Translations under genes and position numbers: made by a program | Origin: a virus | DNA: 25,780 nucleotides | Direction: 5' to 3' (one strand) | IMG/VR virus record: IMGVR_UViG_3300021197_000963 | Coordinates: 1-25,780 of that record | Shown here: in pieces, positions 13,602 through 22,651 of the stretch | Layout of the letters: every line of letters starts with the position of its first letter | How positions within the stretch are numbered: position 1 is the stretch's first letter | The notes under the pieces: generated by a model | What the model was told of the DNA's origin: nothing | What the model saw: only the letters and a program-made list of their open reading frames with translations | Database searches by the model: none

Positions 13602-13939
13602 TGGCTAAGACATTGCGTTCCGCTAATGCGGTATTTAAAGATATAATATCGTGGGCAGAACGCAGTGTCAACACTACTGTAGATGGTATAAATACAGTAG
13701 CAAAGCAACTGACCCCAAGAGTTAACACAGGAGTTGCAAAAAGCAGTTGGCGTAGAAGTGCAAATTGGAAATACAGAGGTCGTAATAAACTTGATGTAAT
13801 ACACAATACAGCACACTACATAGCAATATTGGACGGAAGTGTTCCAATGCGTAACGGAGCAACAAGCAGATACGCACCAATAACGCAACCAGCTATAGAT
13901 AAGATGTTGGCACAAAGTCACTATCTAAATAATAGGTAA
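13601..13939 (+). CDS. HK97 gp10-like neck/tail completion protein, 112 aa
   Basis: Basic alpha/beta protein with 'TPRVNTGVAKSSWRRSANW' (proline-R-T-G followed by a W-R segment) and 'IHNTAHYIAILDGSVPMR', the 'hYaxxlExG'-like region seen in HK97 gp10-type proteins, and 'RYAPITQPAIDKML'. These act at the head-tail joint. In most siphoviruses this gene precedes the tail tube; here it follows, overlapping it at TAATG. Moderate confidence in function. Confidence 0.6.
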   Translation: MAKTLRSANAVFKDIISWAERSVNTTVDGINTVAKQLTPRVNTGVAKSSWRRSANWKYRGRNKLDVIHNTAHYIAILDGSVPMRNGATSRYAPITQPAIDKMLAQSHYLNNR

Positions 13940-13941
13940 CT

Positions 13942-14316
13942 ATGAAAAACAAACAAAGCGAGACTAAGAAAATGACAAAACTAATTGATAAAGTAGAAAC
14001 ACATTTCGAAAGTGTTTTAGCAAATGGACTACAAGGTCCAGTAGAAGTTCCTGAATGGGACGAAAAGATTTGGTGGAGACCAAGTTCAACGATGGCAGAA
14101 GAATCAAGAGTAATTGAACTATCACAAGCTGGTAAAACAACCGAAGCATTGGTAGTAACACTGATTCAAAAAGCAATGGATAAAGATGGAAAACCTTTAT
14201 TTGCACCATCAGACAAACTAAAACTTATGCGTGTAGCAGACCCGAAAGTTATTCTTCGTGTTATTACAGAAATGAATGATAAACAAACGGAGTTCGAAGA
14301 CGCAGTAAAAAACTAA
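13942..14316 (+). CDS. Tail assembly chaperone, short form (gpG-like), 124 aa
   Basis: Analogue of lambda gpG: an acidic/helical protein that binds the tape measure and recruits tail tube subunits. Sequence runs through 'KLIDKVETHFESVLANGLQG', 'EVPEWDEKIWWRP' and ends 'EDAVKN' at TAA 14314-14316. Location between tail tube region and tape measure is diagnostic. The stop is directly preceded by a slippery heptamer. The start at 13942 has only a weak AGG upstream; an in-frame ATG at 13972 is an alternative. Not a membrane protein. Confidence 0.8.
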   Translation: MKNKQSETKKMTKLIDKVETHFESVLANGLQGPVEVPEWDEKIWWRPSSTMAEESRVIELSQAGKTTEALVVTLIQKAMDKDGKPLFAPSDKLKLMRVADPKVILRVITEMNDKQTEFEDAVKN

Positions 14317-14483
14317 AAGAGTCCTCTAATGTATTGTTTGCATACAAGCTCGCATTAGAACTGGGTATGACAGTAGAGGACTTGCTCAATAATATGGGCA
14401 CACTAGAGTTCAAAGGATGGATACATTACTTCGAATTCGTAGCCGACCAACAAAGGAAACAGAGTAAAAAGAAAGGTCCATAG
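13942..14483 (+). CDS. Tail assembly chaperone, frameshifted long form (gpGT-like), about 180 aa
   Basis: Made from the same start by a -1 shift at A AAA AAC (14307-14313). After the shift the reading continues from CTA at 14313 to TAG at 14481-14483, adding 56 residues, including 'VLFAYKLALELGMTVEDLLN' and 'TLEFKGWIHYFEFVADQQRK', which strongly resemble lambda gpT-type domains (F-x-LA-x-LG-x-T followed by E-F-x-x-W). The added frame has no start codon with a ribosome binding site of its own. The G:GT ratio controls tail assembly in lambda; the same role is inferred here. Confidence 0.85.
14307..14381 (+). promoter_or_regulatory. Programmed -1 frameshift site with downstream stem
   Basis: Slippery A AAA AAC at 14307-14313, in register with the zero frame, one codon before the stop. 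After a seven-base spacer, GTCCTCTA (14321-14328) pairs perfectly with TAGAGGAC (14374-14381), and inside it CATAC (14341-14345) pairs with GTATG (14365-14369). Heptamer, spacer and stem together form a classic frameshift signal. Confidence 0.88.
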
Positions 14484-14512
14484 ATAGGGCCTGAATAACG
14501 AGGAGACCTTTG

Positions 14513-17272
14513 ATGGCTACAACATATGACTTAATCGTCCAAGCAACAGACAAAGCAAGTGGACCACTTGCAAAGATTAATGGGCGACTAAAAGCAACAG
14601 AAAAACAAACTAAATCACTTGGTATCAGCTTTAGAGCGGTGGGGGCAGCAATAACTGCCGCTCTAACTGGTGGTGCATTAAAAAGCATCGTTGGTATTAC
14701 AGCAAGATTTGAAGACTTAGAAGATACACTAAACGCTGTCACAGGTAGTGCAACAAAAGGTGGAGAAGCCTTTAAGTTCATACAAAAGTTCGCAACTAAA
14801 ACACAGTTTGGTGTTGAAGAACTAACAGAAACATATATCAAATTAGCTGGTGCAGGTATCAAACCCACCGAACGGCTATTAACAACATTCACAGACACAG
14901 CAGCTATTACAACTGATCAATTGGGATCGCTACAAGCTATCACTGACTTATTCTCTCGTAGTGTAAGTGGTGGACTAGGCTTGGAAGATCTAAACAGATT
15001 GGCTGATAGAGGTGTGCCTGTATTCCGTATACTAGAAGAACAACTGGGTCTAACAAGATTAGAATTAAGTGAGTTTGGTAAAACAGCAAAAGGTGCCGCA
15101 GCAATTCGTGCCGCATTAACCAAAGGTATCAATGACGAGTTTGGTGGAGCAACTAAAGGTAAAATAGACAACTTATCAACAGCAATGAGTAACTTTAAGA
15201 TCCAAGTTGGATTAAGTGCAGTTGAACTAGGTAATAAATTTAAGCCACAACTAACAGCAGTAATTGAAGAAGCAACAACATTCCTTGCAGCCAATGATAA
15301 ACTTATACAAAGTTTAGGTGGTGGACTAGGACAAGCAATTGTAGCCACAGCAGATGGTCTAAAGCTAATGGCAGAGAACTTTGATGCTATTAAAACAGCA
15401 GTGTTAACACTAGTAGGTTTGCGTATAGCAAGTTTCATAGGAACACTAGCATCTCGTATGAGTAGTGCTATAGCTGGTGCAAAAGGATTGAGTGGTATCT
15501 TTAGCGGTCTAGCTAAATCAATAGGAACAACCATAGGTAAAATTCCAATACTGGGTAGAGCATTTAGTGGACTAGGAACTATGGCAGTTCGTTTACTTCC
15601 ACTGTTAACAAATCCGTTTACAGCAGTAGCGGCGGCTATTGCAGCAGTAGTTGCCGGAGGCTTATGGTTCTTCAGAGACGAAGCTCTTAAAGTAGGTGGC
15701 ACAATGACCACAGTTGGTGAAACAATTCGAGCAACCTTAAATGTAATTGGCGGATATATTCAATCTGCTGTCGCATTCTTCAAAGATATATTTGGTAATT
15801 TATGGTTCTCTATAAAGAATTGGTTTGATATAGATAGCCTTGGTGCTGCATTTGGTAGAACATTTCAATTTGTAGTGGATCTATCCAAAAAAACAACAAA
15901 CTTAATTATGAACTTATTTGTCTTGGCATTTGAATATATTACAGGAACAATATACAATATGCCAGACTTCTTCAAAGGTGCATTTGGGGCAATCAAAGAA
16001 ATGGGTGCTGAACTGGTTCAAAGTCTAATCGCAGGCTTTGGTAGTTTAGGACCAGCAATTAAACAAGCATTAACCGGCGATTTAACCGGCGCAGCTCAAA
16101 GTGTAGCAAATGCCTTCCAAACAGACTTTGGTGCAGCTATGCAGAGAGGCTTTGAAAGAGCTGGTGGAGCCAATCTAATTCCAGATATAGACGCTAAAGG
16201 TATATTAGCAACAGATAGACTTGGAAAAGTTGCAGATATATTTAAAGAAAAAACAGGAACACTTGAAGTTGAAATCCGTGCCTTCCTAACGGACGCATTT
16301 AAACCAATAGAAGGTGCAATGGATGGTGTTATCGGCCAGGTAGAAGCAGAAATACTAAGATTACGAGCAGAACAACAAGCCTTGGCTGCGGCAGCAAAAG
16401 CAGATGGACAAAATGCTGCATCAGATGCCAAACTAATAGCTTTAGCTGAACAAATAAAACAACAACAACTCTTAGCAGATGAACTTAAATATCAAGCAGA
16501 GCTAGAAAAAACAATAGCAGATGGTCAAGCACAGAATGATACAACTAAACTAACAGCATTAGAAAGTTTAGTCAAAGGTATCAAAGATCAACGCACAGCA
16601 TTCAACAGCTTAAACATAAGTGTAGAGGAACAAAAGCGTTTAGCAGATCAACTAGGTATATCATACAAAGACTTCGCAGCAGCACTAGAAGGTGCTAAGA
16701 GTGGTATGGATATATTCCTAACTGATGCACAGAAGTTTAACAAAGAACTAGAAGCAGGCTTCCGTAGTGCTGGTGAAAGTTTAAGTAAGAGTTTAGCAAG
16801 TAGTATCGTAAAAGGTAAAGGGCTAATGAGTAGCTTTAAAAACTTCTTCGACAGTATCTTAGAACAAATGCTACAAAAGATTATACAAACACAATTAATG
16901 GATCCACTAATGAACGGCCTCTTTAGTGGTGGCGGTATGATGGGCGGCGGCGGAGGCGGCATAATGAGTTTACTTGGTCCAATTGGAAGCTTATTTGGTA
17001 TACCTGGAATGGCACAAGGTGGTGCTCCATCAACCAGGTCTCCGACCCTAATTGGGGAACAGGGTCCAGAATTATTCCTACCAGGAACAACAGGGCGTGT
17101 AATACCTAATAACGATTTAGGTGGAATGGGCGGAGATACCACAGTCCAATTTAATATAAACGCCGTGGACAGTCGCAGCGGAACTGAGTTCATATTAGAG
17201 CAGAAAAAACAAATTATAAATATGATTAACAGTGCTCAAAGACAACGAGGCAAGATGGGGATTATAGACTAA
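14513..17272 (+). CDS. Tape measure protein, 919 aa
   Basis: Sets tail length and leaves the tail during DNA ejection. N-terminal 'YDLIVQATDKASGPLAKING' is the standard start of this family, followed by 'FEDLEDTLNAVTG' and 'GVEELTETYIKLAGAGI'. Hydrophobic membrane-like segments lie near residues 365-390 ('AVAAAIAAVVAGGLWFF'). A Gln/Ala-rich coiled coil spans about 605-670. The end has a glycine run and 'LIGEQGPELFLPGTTGRVIP', also typical. At about 0.15 nm per residue the tail should be near 135-140 nm. Start: ATG at 14513 with GAGGAG seven bases upstream; a TTG one codon earlier is not needed. No lytic enzyme domain was recognised. Confidence 0.92.
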   Translation: MATTYDLIVQATDKASGPLAKINGRLKATEKQTKSLGISFRAVGAAITAALTGGALKSIVGITARFEDLEDTLNAVTGSATKGGEAFKFIQKFATKTQFGVEELTETYIKLAGAGIKPTERLLTTFTDTAAITTDQLGSLQAITDLFSRSVSGGLGLEDLNRLADRGVPVFRILEEQLGLTRLELSEFGKTAKGAAAIRAALTKGINDEFGGATKGKIDNLSTAMSNFKIQVGLSAVELGNKFKPQLTAVIEEATTFLAANDKLIQSLGGGLGQAIVATADGLKLMAENFDAIKTAVLTLVGLRIASFIGTLASRMSSAIAGAKGLSGIFSGLAKSIGTTIGKIPILGRAFSGLGTMAVRLLPLLTNPFTAVAAAIAAVVAGGLWFFRDEALKVGGTMTTVGETIRATLNVIGGYIQSAVAFFKDIFGNLWFSIKNWFDIDSLGAAFGRTFQFVVDLSKKTTNLIMNLFVLAFEYITGTIYNMPDFFKGAFGAIKEMGAELVQSLIAGFGSLGPAIKQALTGDLTGAAQSVANAFQTDFGAAMQRGFERAGGANLIPDIDAKGILATDRLGKVADIFKEKTGTLEVEIRAFLTDAFKPIEGAMDGVIGQVEAEILRLRAEQQALAAAAKADGQNAASDAKLIALAEQIKQQQLLADELKYQAELEKTIADGQAQNDTTKLTALESLVKGIKDQRTAFNSLNISVEEQKRLADQLGISYKDFAAALEGAKSGMDIFLTDAQKFNKELEAGFRSAGESLSKSLASSIVKGKGLMSSFKNFFDSILEQMLQKIIQTQLMDPLMNGLFSGGGMMGGGGGGIMSLLGPIGSLFGIPGMAQGGAPSTRSPTLIGEQGPELFLPGTTGRVIPNNDLGGMGGDTTVQFNINAVDSRSGTEFILEQKKQIINMINSAQRQRGKMGIID

Positions 17273-20031
17273 TGAAAAAAATATTTACATATCCAAACAA
17301 TTCAAGTAGTAATTTCATCCACTTAGACGACAACCAGGGCGCTGATATGACAGCACTGGAGTTTATGGAAAGCATACACGATGGAAACTACATAGCTAAC
17401 AACTTTAGTGCAACAGCAGCCAGCAGCGGTAATGTAACTACAGCTTGGGGTAGATTCTACAAATATGTTGATGCAAAGAAAAGTGGCGCCAATGTTAGCA
17501 GACACGACTTTTGGCGACAACCAATTATTCAAGTAGATGTAGCAGGATATTATATTCCTGGTGTTAAATTAATTAACCCTACCAGTGATAGAACTTCAAC
17601 TGATGCAGCAAGATTTGAAGTTCACGATGGCAGTGCTCACAACTTGCGAAATGGTGCTATAATGTATACATTTAGAAACACTGACACTAATGTAGCAGAA
17701 AACAATCGTAGCTACAGTTTAGCAACAGGTGTAGGTGGAGGAAATGAAAGTCAACAATACTGTAAAGTAATCTCAGCTACACAATTTGAAATATACGATA
17801 GTTGCACATATGATGCAGATGGAGTAGCACAAAGTTTTAGCAACCCTATTACACCTTTCCAATTATACACATATAGAGCGTATGGTAATAACTTTCCTAG
17901 TAGTAGTGCAGGTTTCCAAAGCAGTTGGGAACTGTTTGATACACTCCCACAAGTAATGCGTAGTCCTATGCGAGACAGTGGTTTAAAAGCCAGCACAAAT
18001 AGAGTCAACAATGCTAACAGTGGATTCGTAACCAATTGGAAAGATAGTGCAAATGATGAATGGTTGGCACCGTTTATGGCAATTCCAGATGATGTGCGAG
18101 ATGCAGATGGTGTAGGCGATGTGCTAGATACACGCACATACTATCTAAATGAATATGATTCAGAATGGATTGGAGTATATGATACTCCGTTTGTCAACAC
18201 AAACTACAGTGGCAGTGATTATCAAATGCCAGGTAAATCAAATCAAATTGATGATTTAAGCTATAGTCCTACATTCGATTATACAGTAAGTGCAGACACA
18301 GATGGTAGAGCATTGTTTACAAAAAACAGTGGAAATCTTCCAAACTTTGTCAATGGACATCCTCTGAACCTAACAAGAGCTGACAGTTTTAGACTATTGG
18401 TAGGCAACAGAGCAGCTCCAAGAGGTGGATGTGGTATTACTTGGTTTATACATAAAAAGAACAACAACAGTTTCTGGATAACAGCACAACCATACAGAAC
18501 CGCTACAGAACATACATATGCAAAATATGTAAGTGAAGCTAGTGTCACAAATAGATGGCACCGAGATACACAGAGTGCAAGTGTAAGTGCAAACGCAGCT
18601 GATATAAGATTTGGCAGTGTAGTTGATACAAGTTTTAAATTTAGAATGTTTGATTACAGTCTACAAATTAATGTAACCAATGCCACAGCTGAAACATACA
18701 ATTGGAAGTTCCTGGAAAACCAAACCAGTGGCACATTAACATATGGCACAAGTCATATGACAGACTTGGGTAGAGTATATGGAAACAGTTGGTTTGATCC
18801 ACTTCCGTATAGAGTCACTAGTGCTACACTACTTTGGCCAGGTAATGCACAATATGGAGCAAATGGCAGTGGTAATTTAAACACAGAATCACACTATGTA
18901 GAAGGACAAGAAACTCCTGTAGTTTTACAAACAGGTAAAGGACAAGTTATAACCAAAGGTGGCCTAAATGTTGCATTAGAACACAAACATACAGCACCAA
19001 CTGTAACATATACAACAGACTCAAATGGATATATGAACAGTGTAACACTAACAGATGGTGGATATTTACCTTGGAGTTATAATGGATTAGATGTAACAGG
19101 CGAACCAGATGATCCAACAGGTTTACCAAGTGACTTAGACACACCACAAAACAGTGCTTGGCCAGAACAATCAAGTGGACAACATATATTGTATCAACCA
19201 CCAGCAGAGATAACACCAGCTATAACTTCAAACAATGACAGACATCTGGGAAATAAAAGTTATGATAGTGATAGTTGGATGGCAGGAATAGCTATAGCTA
19301 GTTCAGGTGGATACGAAACCAATGTATACTCAGAAGAACTTAACAAATTCCAACACTTGGATGGGCGTTTATACTGGCCAGATCATATTGCACCTCGTAG
19401 TGCAAACATTACAGTAACACAACCAAGTAGTGTAAACAACAGTGCAAGTGGAATCAAGTATGTTCGTAATAGTGGATTCGTAAGATACAGTTTAGATTTA
19501 GAATATCCACCAATGAAAGAGGAACACTTTGCGAGATTCCTGGGTTTTGTCAACGGAATGCGTGGACAAACAGTGCCTTTCCGCTTTCCACTACAGTTTA
19601 TCAACAGATTTACAACTGGAATGGACGGAATATTGTTTAACACACCAAATAATCCAGATCATCCTGGCCAAAGTCCAAGATTATGGAGACCTTTAGCCGC
19701 AGGTGACAAGAGAATGTATTTAGAAGGTTATGAAAGTGAGCAAACAAACGCCACACAAGCAGGACAACACTTCCAATTAGCAGATAGTAATAGAAATGGT
19801 GGATTACACACAAGTTTATTACAACAAAATGCAAATGGATTGGGTCAAGTAGTTTTAAATATGGCATATCCATCTCAGATAAGTAGTAGTATAGGTATTG
19901 GCACAGAAGTTAATGATAATCCAAAATATGTAACTGTTAGCCTCAATGCAGACGACTTTGTCTACAAAACAGATTACAGTGGATTGTATAACTTCAGTGT
20001 TGAAATGACATTTGATGAGAGAAAAGATTAA
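17272..20031 (+). CDS. Large tail tip structural protein, distal-tail-like C-terminus, 919 aa
   Basis: Begins in TAATG with the tape measure stop, so translation is coupled. Rich in Asn, Ser and Thr and beta-structured; the middle has 'HAPTVTYTTDSNGYMNSVTL'-type strands. The last ~190 residues hold 'YSLDLEYPPMKEEHFARFLG' and 'MRGQTVPFRFPLQF', a pattern seen in distal tail and DUF2460-like proteins that form the ring between tape measure end and baseplate. The large N-terminal 700 residues are not recognised and may be a decorated insertion that binds the host surface. Order tape measure, this gene, DUF2163-like, peptidase, J-like hub is that of many marine siphoviruses and gene transfer agents. 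Confidence 0.65.
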   Translation: MKKIFTYPNNSSSNFIHLDDNQGADMTALEFMESIHDGNYIANNFSATAASSGNVTTAWGRFYKYVDAKKSGANVSRHDFWRQPIIQVDVAGYYIPGVKLINPTSDRTSTDAARFEVHDGSAHNLRNGAIMYTFRNTDTNVAENNRSYSLATGVGGGNESQQYCKVISATQFEIYDSCTYDADGVAQSFSNPITPFQLYTYRAYGNNFPSSSAGFQSSWELFDTLPQVMRSPMRDSGLKASTNRVNNANSGFVTNWKDSANDEWLAPFMAIPDDVRDADGVGDVLDTRTYYLNEYDSEWIGVYDTPFVNTNYSGSDYQMPGKSNQIDDLSYSPTFDYTVSADTDGRALFTKNSGNLPNFVNGHPLNLTRADSFRLLVGNRAAPRGGCGITWFIHKKNNNSFWITAQPYRTATEHTYAKYVSEASVTNRWHRDTQSASVSANAADIRFGSVVDTSFKFRMFDYSLQINVTNATAETYNWKFLENQTSGTLTYGTSHMTDLGRVYGNSWFDPLPYRVTSATLLWPGNAQYGANGSGNLNTESHYVEGQETPVVLQTGKGQVITKGGLNVALEHKHTAPTVTYTTDSNGYMNSVTLTDGGYLPWSYNGLDVTGEPDDPTGLPSDLDTPQNSAWPEQSSGQHILYQPPAEITPAITSNNDRHLGNKSYDSDSWMAGIAIASSGGYETNVYSEELNKFQHLDGRLYWPDHIAPRSANITVTQPSSVNNSASGIKYVRNSGFVRYSLDLEYPPMKEEHFARFLGFVNGMRGQTVPFRFPLQFINRFTTGMDGILFNTPNNPDHPGQSPRLWRPLAAGDKRMYLEGYESEQTNATQAGQHFQLADSNRNGGLHTSLLQQNANGLGQVVLNMAYPSQISSSIGIGTEVNDNPKYVTVSLNADDFVYKTDYSGLYNFSVEMTFDERKD

Positions 20032-20684
20032 TGAGCAAATTTAACGAAAGTTTACAGCCTAACTTTGCGGCAGCATTAACTAAGAAAACACTTCAAGCAT
20101 ATGAATTACTTGAAGTTATCTTAGATCCAACAGATGTTGATGATAAGTTCTATCTAACTAATGCAATAAACAATATTACATATAATGGTAATACATATAT
20201 TGCAATAGGTGGTATACTTGGGTTCAGCGATGTTGAAGAAAGCCAACTGTTCGGTATCACAGAAATAACAGTAACAATGGCAGGATTACCGTTTCACGAT
20301 ATTCCAGATCCAGGTGATAGTAGTATAAAACTAAACTTTACAAGTGAGTTTCTAAATAAGCATTACACAGACAAACCTTTGCGTATATACAGAGCATATT
20401 TAGACAACGATAAACTAATACAAGACAGCGGCACACCAGCAGTAATACAATTGTTTGATGGTCGTATTGACTCACCTGCAGTAACTGACAGCGAAGCTGG
20501 TGATACAGTTATAGCCTTAAAAGCAACTTCACACTGGGTAGACTTTGAAAGACGAGGTGGTAGACGCACAAACGATAATGAACAGCGTAATACCCTACAC
20601 TATAATGGAACTGACAACTTCAATGGTGATAGATTGTTTGAATACTCATACGATAGTATCAAAGATATTAAGTGGAAAGAGTAA
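20031..20684 (+). CDS. DUF2163/BR0599-like tail tip protein, 217 aa
   Basis: 'AYELLEVILDPTDVDDKFYLTNAIN' opens the protein, followed by 'ITYNGNTYIAIGGILGFSDVEE', 'EITVTMAGLP' and near the end 'WVDFERRGGRRTNDNEQR'. This series (a domain describing 'YLTNA', 'Y-GNTY', then W-x-x-FER-x-x-GR-x-T) is characteristic of BR0599/DUF2163-type tail proteins, which form part of the hub ring beneath the distal tail protein. It starts in the overlap TAATG and is two bases from the next gene. Confidence 0.75.
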   Translation: MSKFNESLQPNFAAALTKKTLQAYELLEVILDPTDVDDKFYLTNAINNITYNGNTYIAIGGILGFSDVEESQLFGITEITVTMAGLPFHDIPDPGDSSIKLNFTSEFLNKHYTDKPLRIYRAYLDNDKLIQDSGTPAVIQLFDGRIDSPAVTDSEAGDTVIALKATSHWVDFERRGGRRTNDNEQRNTLHYNGTDNFNGDRLFEYSYDSIKDIKWKE

Positions 20685-20685
20685 T

Positions 20686-21093
20686 ATGCTAAACAAAAAA
20701 TATATAACATACTGTAGCTGGCTAGCACAAAAACACGGAAGTCCTTGGCGTTTGGGAACAAACGATTGTATGACACTGTTGTTTGAATGCACAGACTTAA
20801 TGTATAACACAGACAAACATAAAACAGTGCTAAACAAATACAATGATGTGCGTAGTGCAATTAAGTTCTGGCGTAATATGAAAACAACTACAAGTCAACA
20901 AATGCATTTGATGGGTTTTAGAACTGTAGAATCAGCACAAGAAATGGACATTGGTATCAGCTGTGGTGCATATCCAAATGCAGTGTTTAGACACAATGGA
21001 TATTGGCACGGAATCCAAGAAGGTGGCGTATTTGGCGCCTTTCCTATGGGTTTAGATGAACCAGTAGACATATGGAGATATAAAAATGGGTAA
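20686..21093 (+). CDS. Tail tip peptidase, NlpC/P60 or DUF6950-like, 135 aa
   Basis: Probably a cell-wall hydrolase carried in the tail tip. 'WRLGTNDCMTLLFECTDLMY' carries the D27-C28 pair expected for the catalytic cysteine at the start of a helix, and His103 and His108 in 'FRHNGYWHGIQEGG' could supply the histidine. Length and position between the DUF2163-like protein and the J-like hub agree with the tail peptidase of marine siphoviruses and GTA gp14. The ATG at 20686 directly follows the previous stop; longer in-frame extension would run inside the previous gene. The exact catalytic set is not certain. Confidence 0.65.
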   Translation: MLNKKYITYCSWLAQKHGSPWRLGTNDCMTLLFECTDLMYNTDKHKTVLNKYNDVRSAIKFWRNMKTTTSQQMHLMGFRTVESAQEMDIGISCGAYPNAVFRHNGYWHGIQEGGVFGAFPMGLDEPVDIWRYKNG

Positions 21094-22651
21094 GGTATTT
21101 AAAGCATTAGCAATATTTGGACTAGCATTGTTTCTAGGTCCAGGTGCGTTTGGATTAACAGGCTTAGGACTAATAACAGGTGCACAAGCTCTAATGTTTG
21201 GTATTTCAGCTGTTGGCAGTTTCCTAATGAAAGACAAAATGGATCAAGCTTCAAAGCGTGATGATCCAGGCTTTATGGTCAACAAACAATCAACGCAACA
21301 ACCACTGTATGTAATATATGGTGAGCGAAGAATTGGACCACACAGAGTATATATTGAAACAACAGACGATGCTGGAGCATTAAGTGGAACACAATACTTG
21401 CATATGGCTATGGCAATTGGCGAAGGCGAAATTGAAGATATTAAGTGTATGCGATTTAATGACAAACTAGTATGGGTAAACAGCAACAGTGATATACAAG
21501 CCGAGTATGCATCAGAAATAAGTGATAAATCAATCAGCACAAACAGTGATGGTATAGTAACAGCTAACAATGAAGATCCTAGTCAGGACTTTAGCGGTGT
21601 AATTAAAATGGCATACTGGAAAGGCAGTGATGATCAATACTTTGAATCACCAGACTTTAACACAGAAGGCGATATGAGTTGGGCAAGTGATGACTTCTAT
21701 AAAGGTGGCAGCAATGGCGACAGTGATAGACGAGGCCGAGGTGTAGTATGGATGTATATAAGATTCAAATACGACAGAGACTTGCTTCCAAATGTTCCAA
21801 CAATTATTACAGAAGTTCGTGGTCGTCCTGTAGCTAATGTAGCCGATGCCAGTGAAAGTTGGAGTGGATTAAGTTATGCACAAAAAACAGCCCGTATGAC
21901 AAACCCTGCTAACTGTATTGCAGACTATATTGAAAACACACGCTATGGTAAAGGACTAACAGCTAACACACTAGACAAAGGCAGTGCAACCAGCAGCTTT
22001 GGAACATACAGACAATGGTGTATAGACAATGGTGTAACCTTTAATGGTGCAACAAACACAGACAACACACTGTTTAGCAATATGCAAGGTATGTTAAGTA
22101 GTGGACAGTGTTATCTAACATTTACAAATGGTGTATATAAAATTAGACCTAATCGCAGTGAAACATTTGACAGCAATACACATATATTCAACAAAGATAA
22201 TATCATAAGTGATGTGCATATTGAATTGGGTAGTAAAAAATCTAAATCAAATATTATGAAAGGCACATACTTTGATAGAGATAAATTTAATCAATCAAAT
22301 ACAAGTGTGCAACCACCAATCACTGTAGCTAATACATATCTAGCAGAAGATAACAACACAGTAAACGAAAGCAGTTTCCAAATTGATTTCTGCGACAACG
22401 AAACACTAGCTAATAAACTAACCAAGTTCCAGTTAGACCTAAGTAGATATGCAACAGTAATGCAATTTAAAACCACTTGGAGTGCAAGTAATTTAGAAGT
22501 TGGTGACCCAGTTTATGTAACATATGATAGATACGGATTTACAAATAAGAAATTTAGATTGGTAGGACAAACAATGAATGCGGACGGAACAATAGATGTA
22601 AGCCTGTTGGAATATCCAGCAGATGATAGTATATTCCTGGAGGTAGCGTAA
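21086..22651 (+). CDS. Tail hub/tip attachment protein, J-like, 521 aa
   Basis: Central tail hub. The N-terminus is hydrophobic with Gly-rich repeats ('LFLGPGAFGLTGLGLITGAQ', about 15-40), as in lambda gpI/J-type tip proteins. Then 'QQPLYVIYGERRIGPHRVYI' (about 72-91), a strong signature, and 'LHMAMAIGEGEIEDIKCMRF'. The C-terminal half has 'NILSDVHIELGSKKSKSN'-like and 'FKTTWSASNLEVGDPVYVTY' segments typical of hub domains. It is much shorter than lambda J (over 1100 aa), lacking the fibre-like tail, so host binding probably rests on the separate fibres. It overlaps the peptidase gene by eight bases and the next start by TAATG. Confidence 0.8.
   Translation: MGKVFKALAIFGLALFLGPGAFGLTGLGLITGAQALMFGISAVGSFLMKDKMDQASKRDDPGFMVNKQSTQQPLYVIYGERRIGPHRVYIETTDDAGALSGTQYLHMAMAIGEGEIEDIKCMRFNDKLVWVNSNSDIQAEYASEISDKSISTNSDGIVTANNEDPSQDFSGVIKMAYWKGSDDQYFESPDFNTEGDMSWASDDFYKGGSNGDSDRRGRGVVWMYIRFKYDRDLLPNVPTIITEVRGRPVANVADASESWSGLSYAQKTARMTNPANCIADYIENTRYGKGLTANTLDKGSATSSFGTYRQWCIDNGVTFNGATNTDNTLFSNMQGMLSSGQCYLTFTNGVYKIRPNRSETFDSNTHIFNKDNIISDVHIELGSKKSKSNIMKGTYFDRDKFNQSNTSVQPPITVANTYLAEDNNTVNESSFQIDFCDNETLANKLTKFQLDLSRYATVMQFKTTWSASNLEVGDPVYVTYDRYGFTNKKFRLVGQTMNADGTIDVSLLEYPADDSIFLEVA

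Noticed and set aside
13687-13694. TATAAATA inside the gp10-like gene
   Set aside because: Within a coding frame, differs from GATAAATA in the first base, no gene start close downstream.
13583-13921. 112-codon minus-strand frame, Cys/Tyr-rich
   Set aside because: Antisense to the gp10-like gene with improbable composition.
14917-15711. 264-codon minus-strand frame
   Set aside because: Antisense to the tape measure gene, composition typical of a shadow frame, no start signals.
20545-20685. N-terminal extension of the tail peptidase into the previous gene
   Set aside because: Would overlap the DUF2163-like gene by 140 bases; the ATG at 20686 directly after its stop fits the family start.
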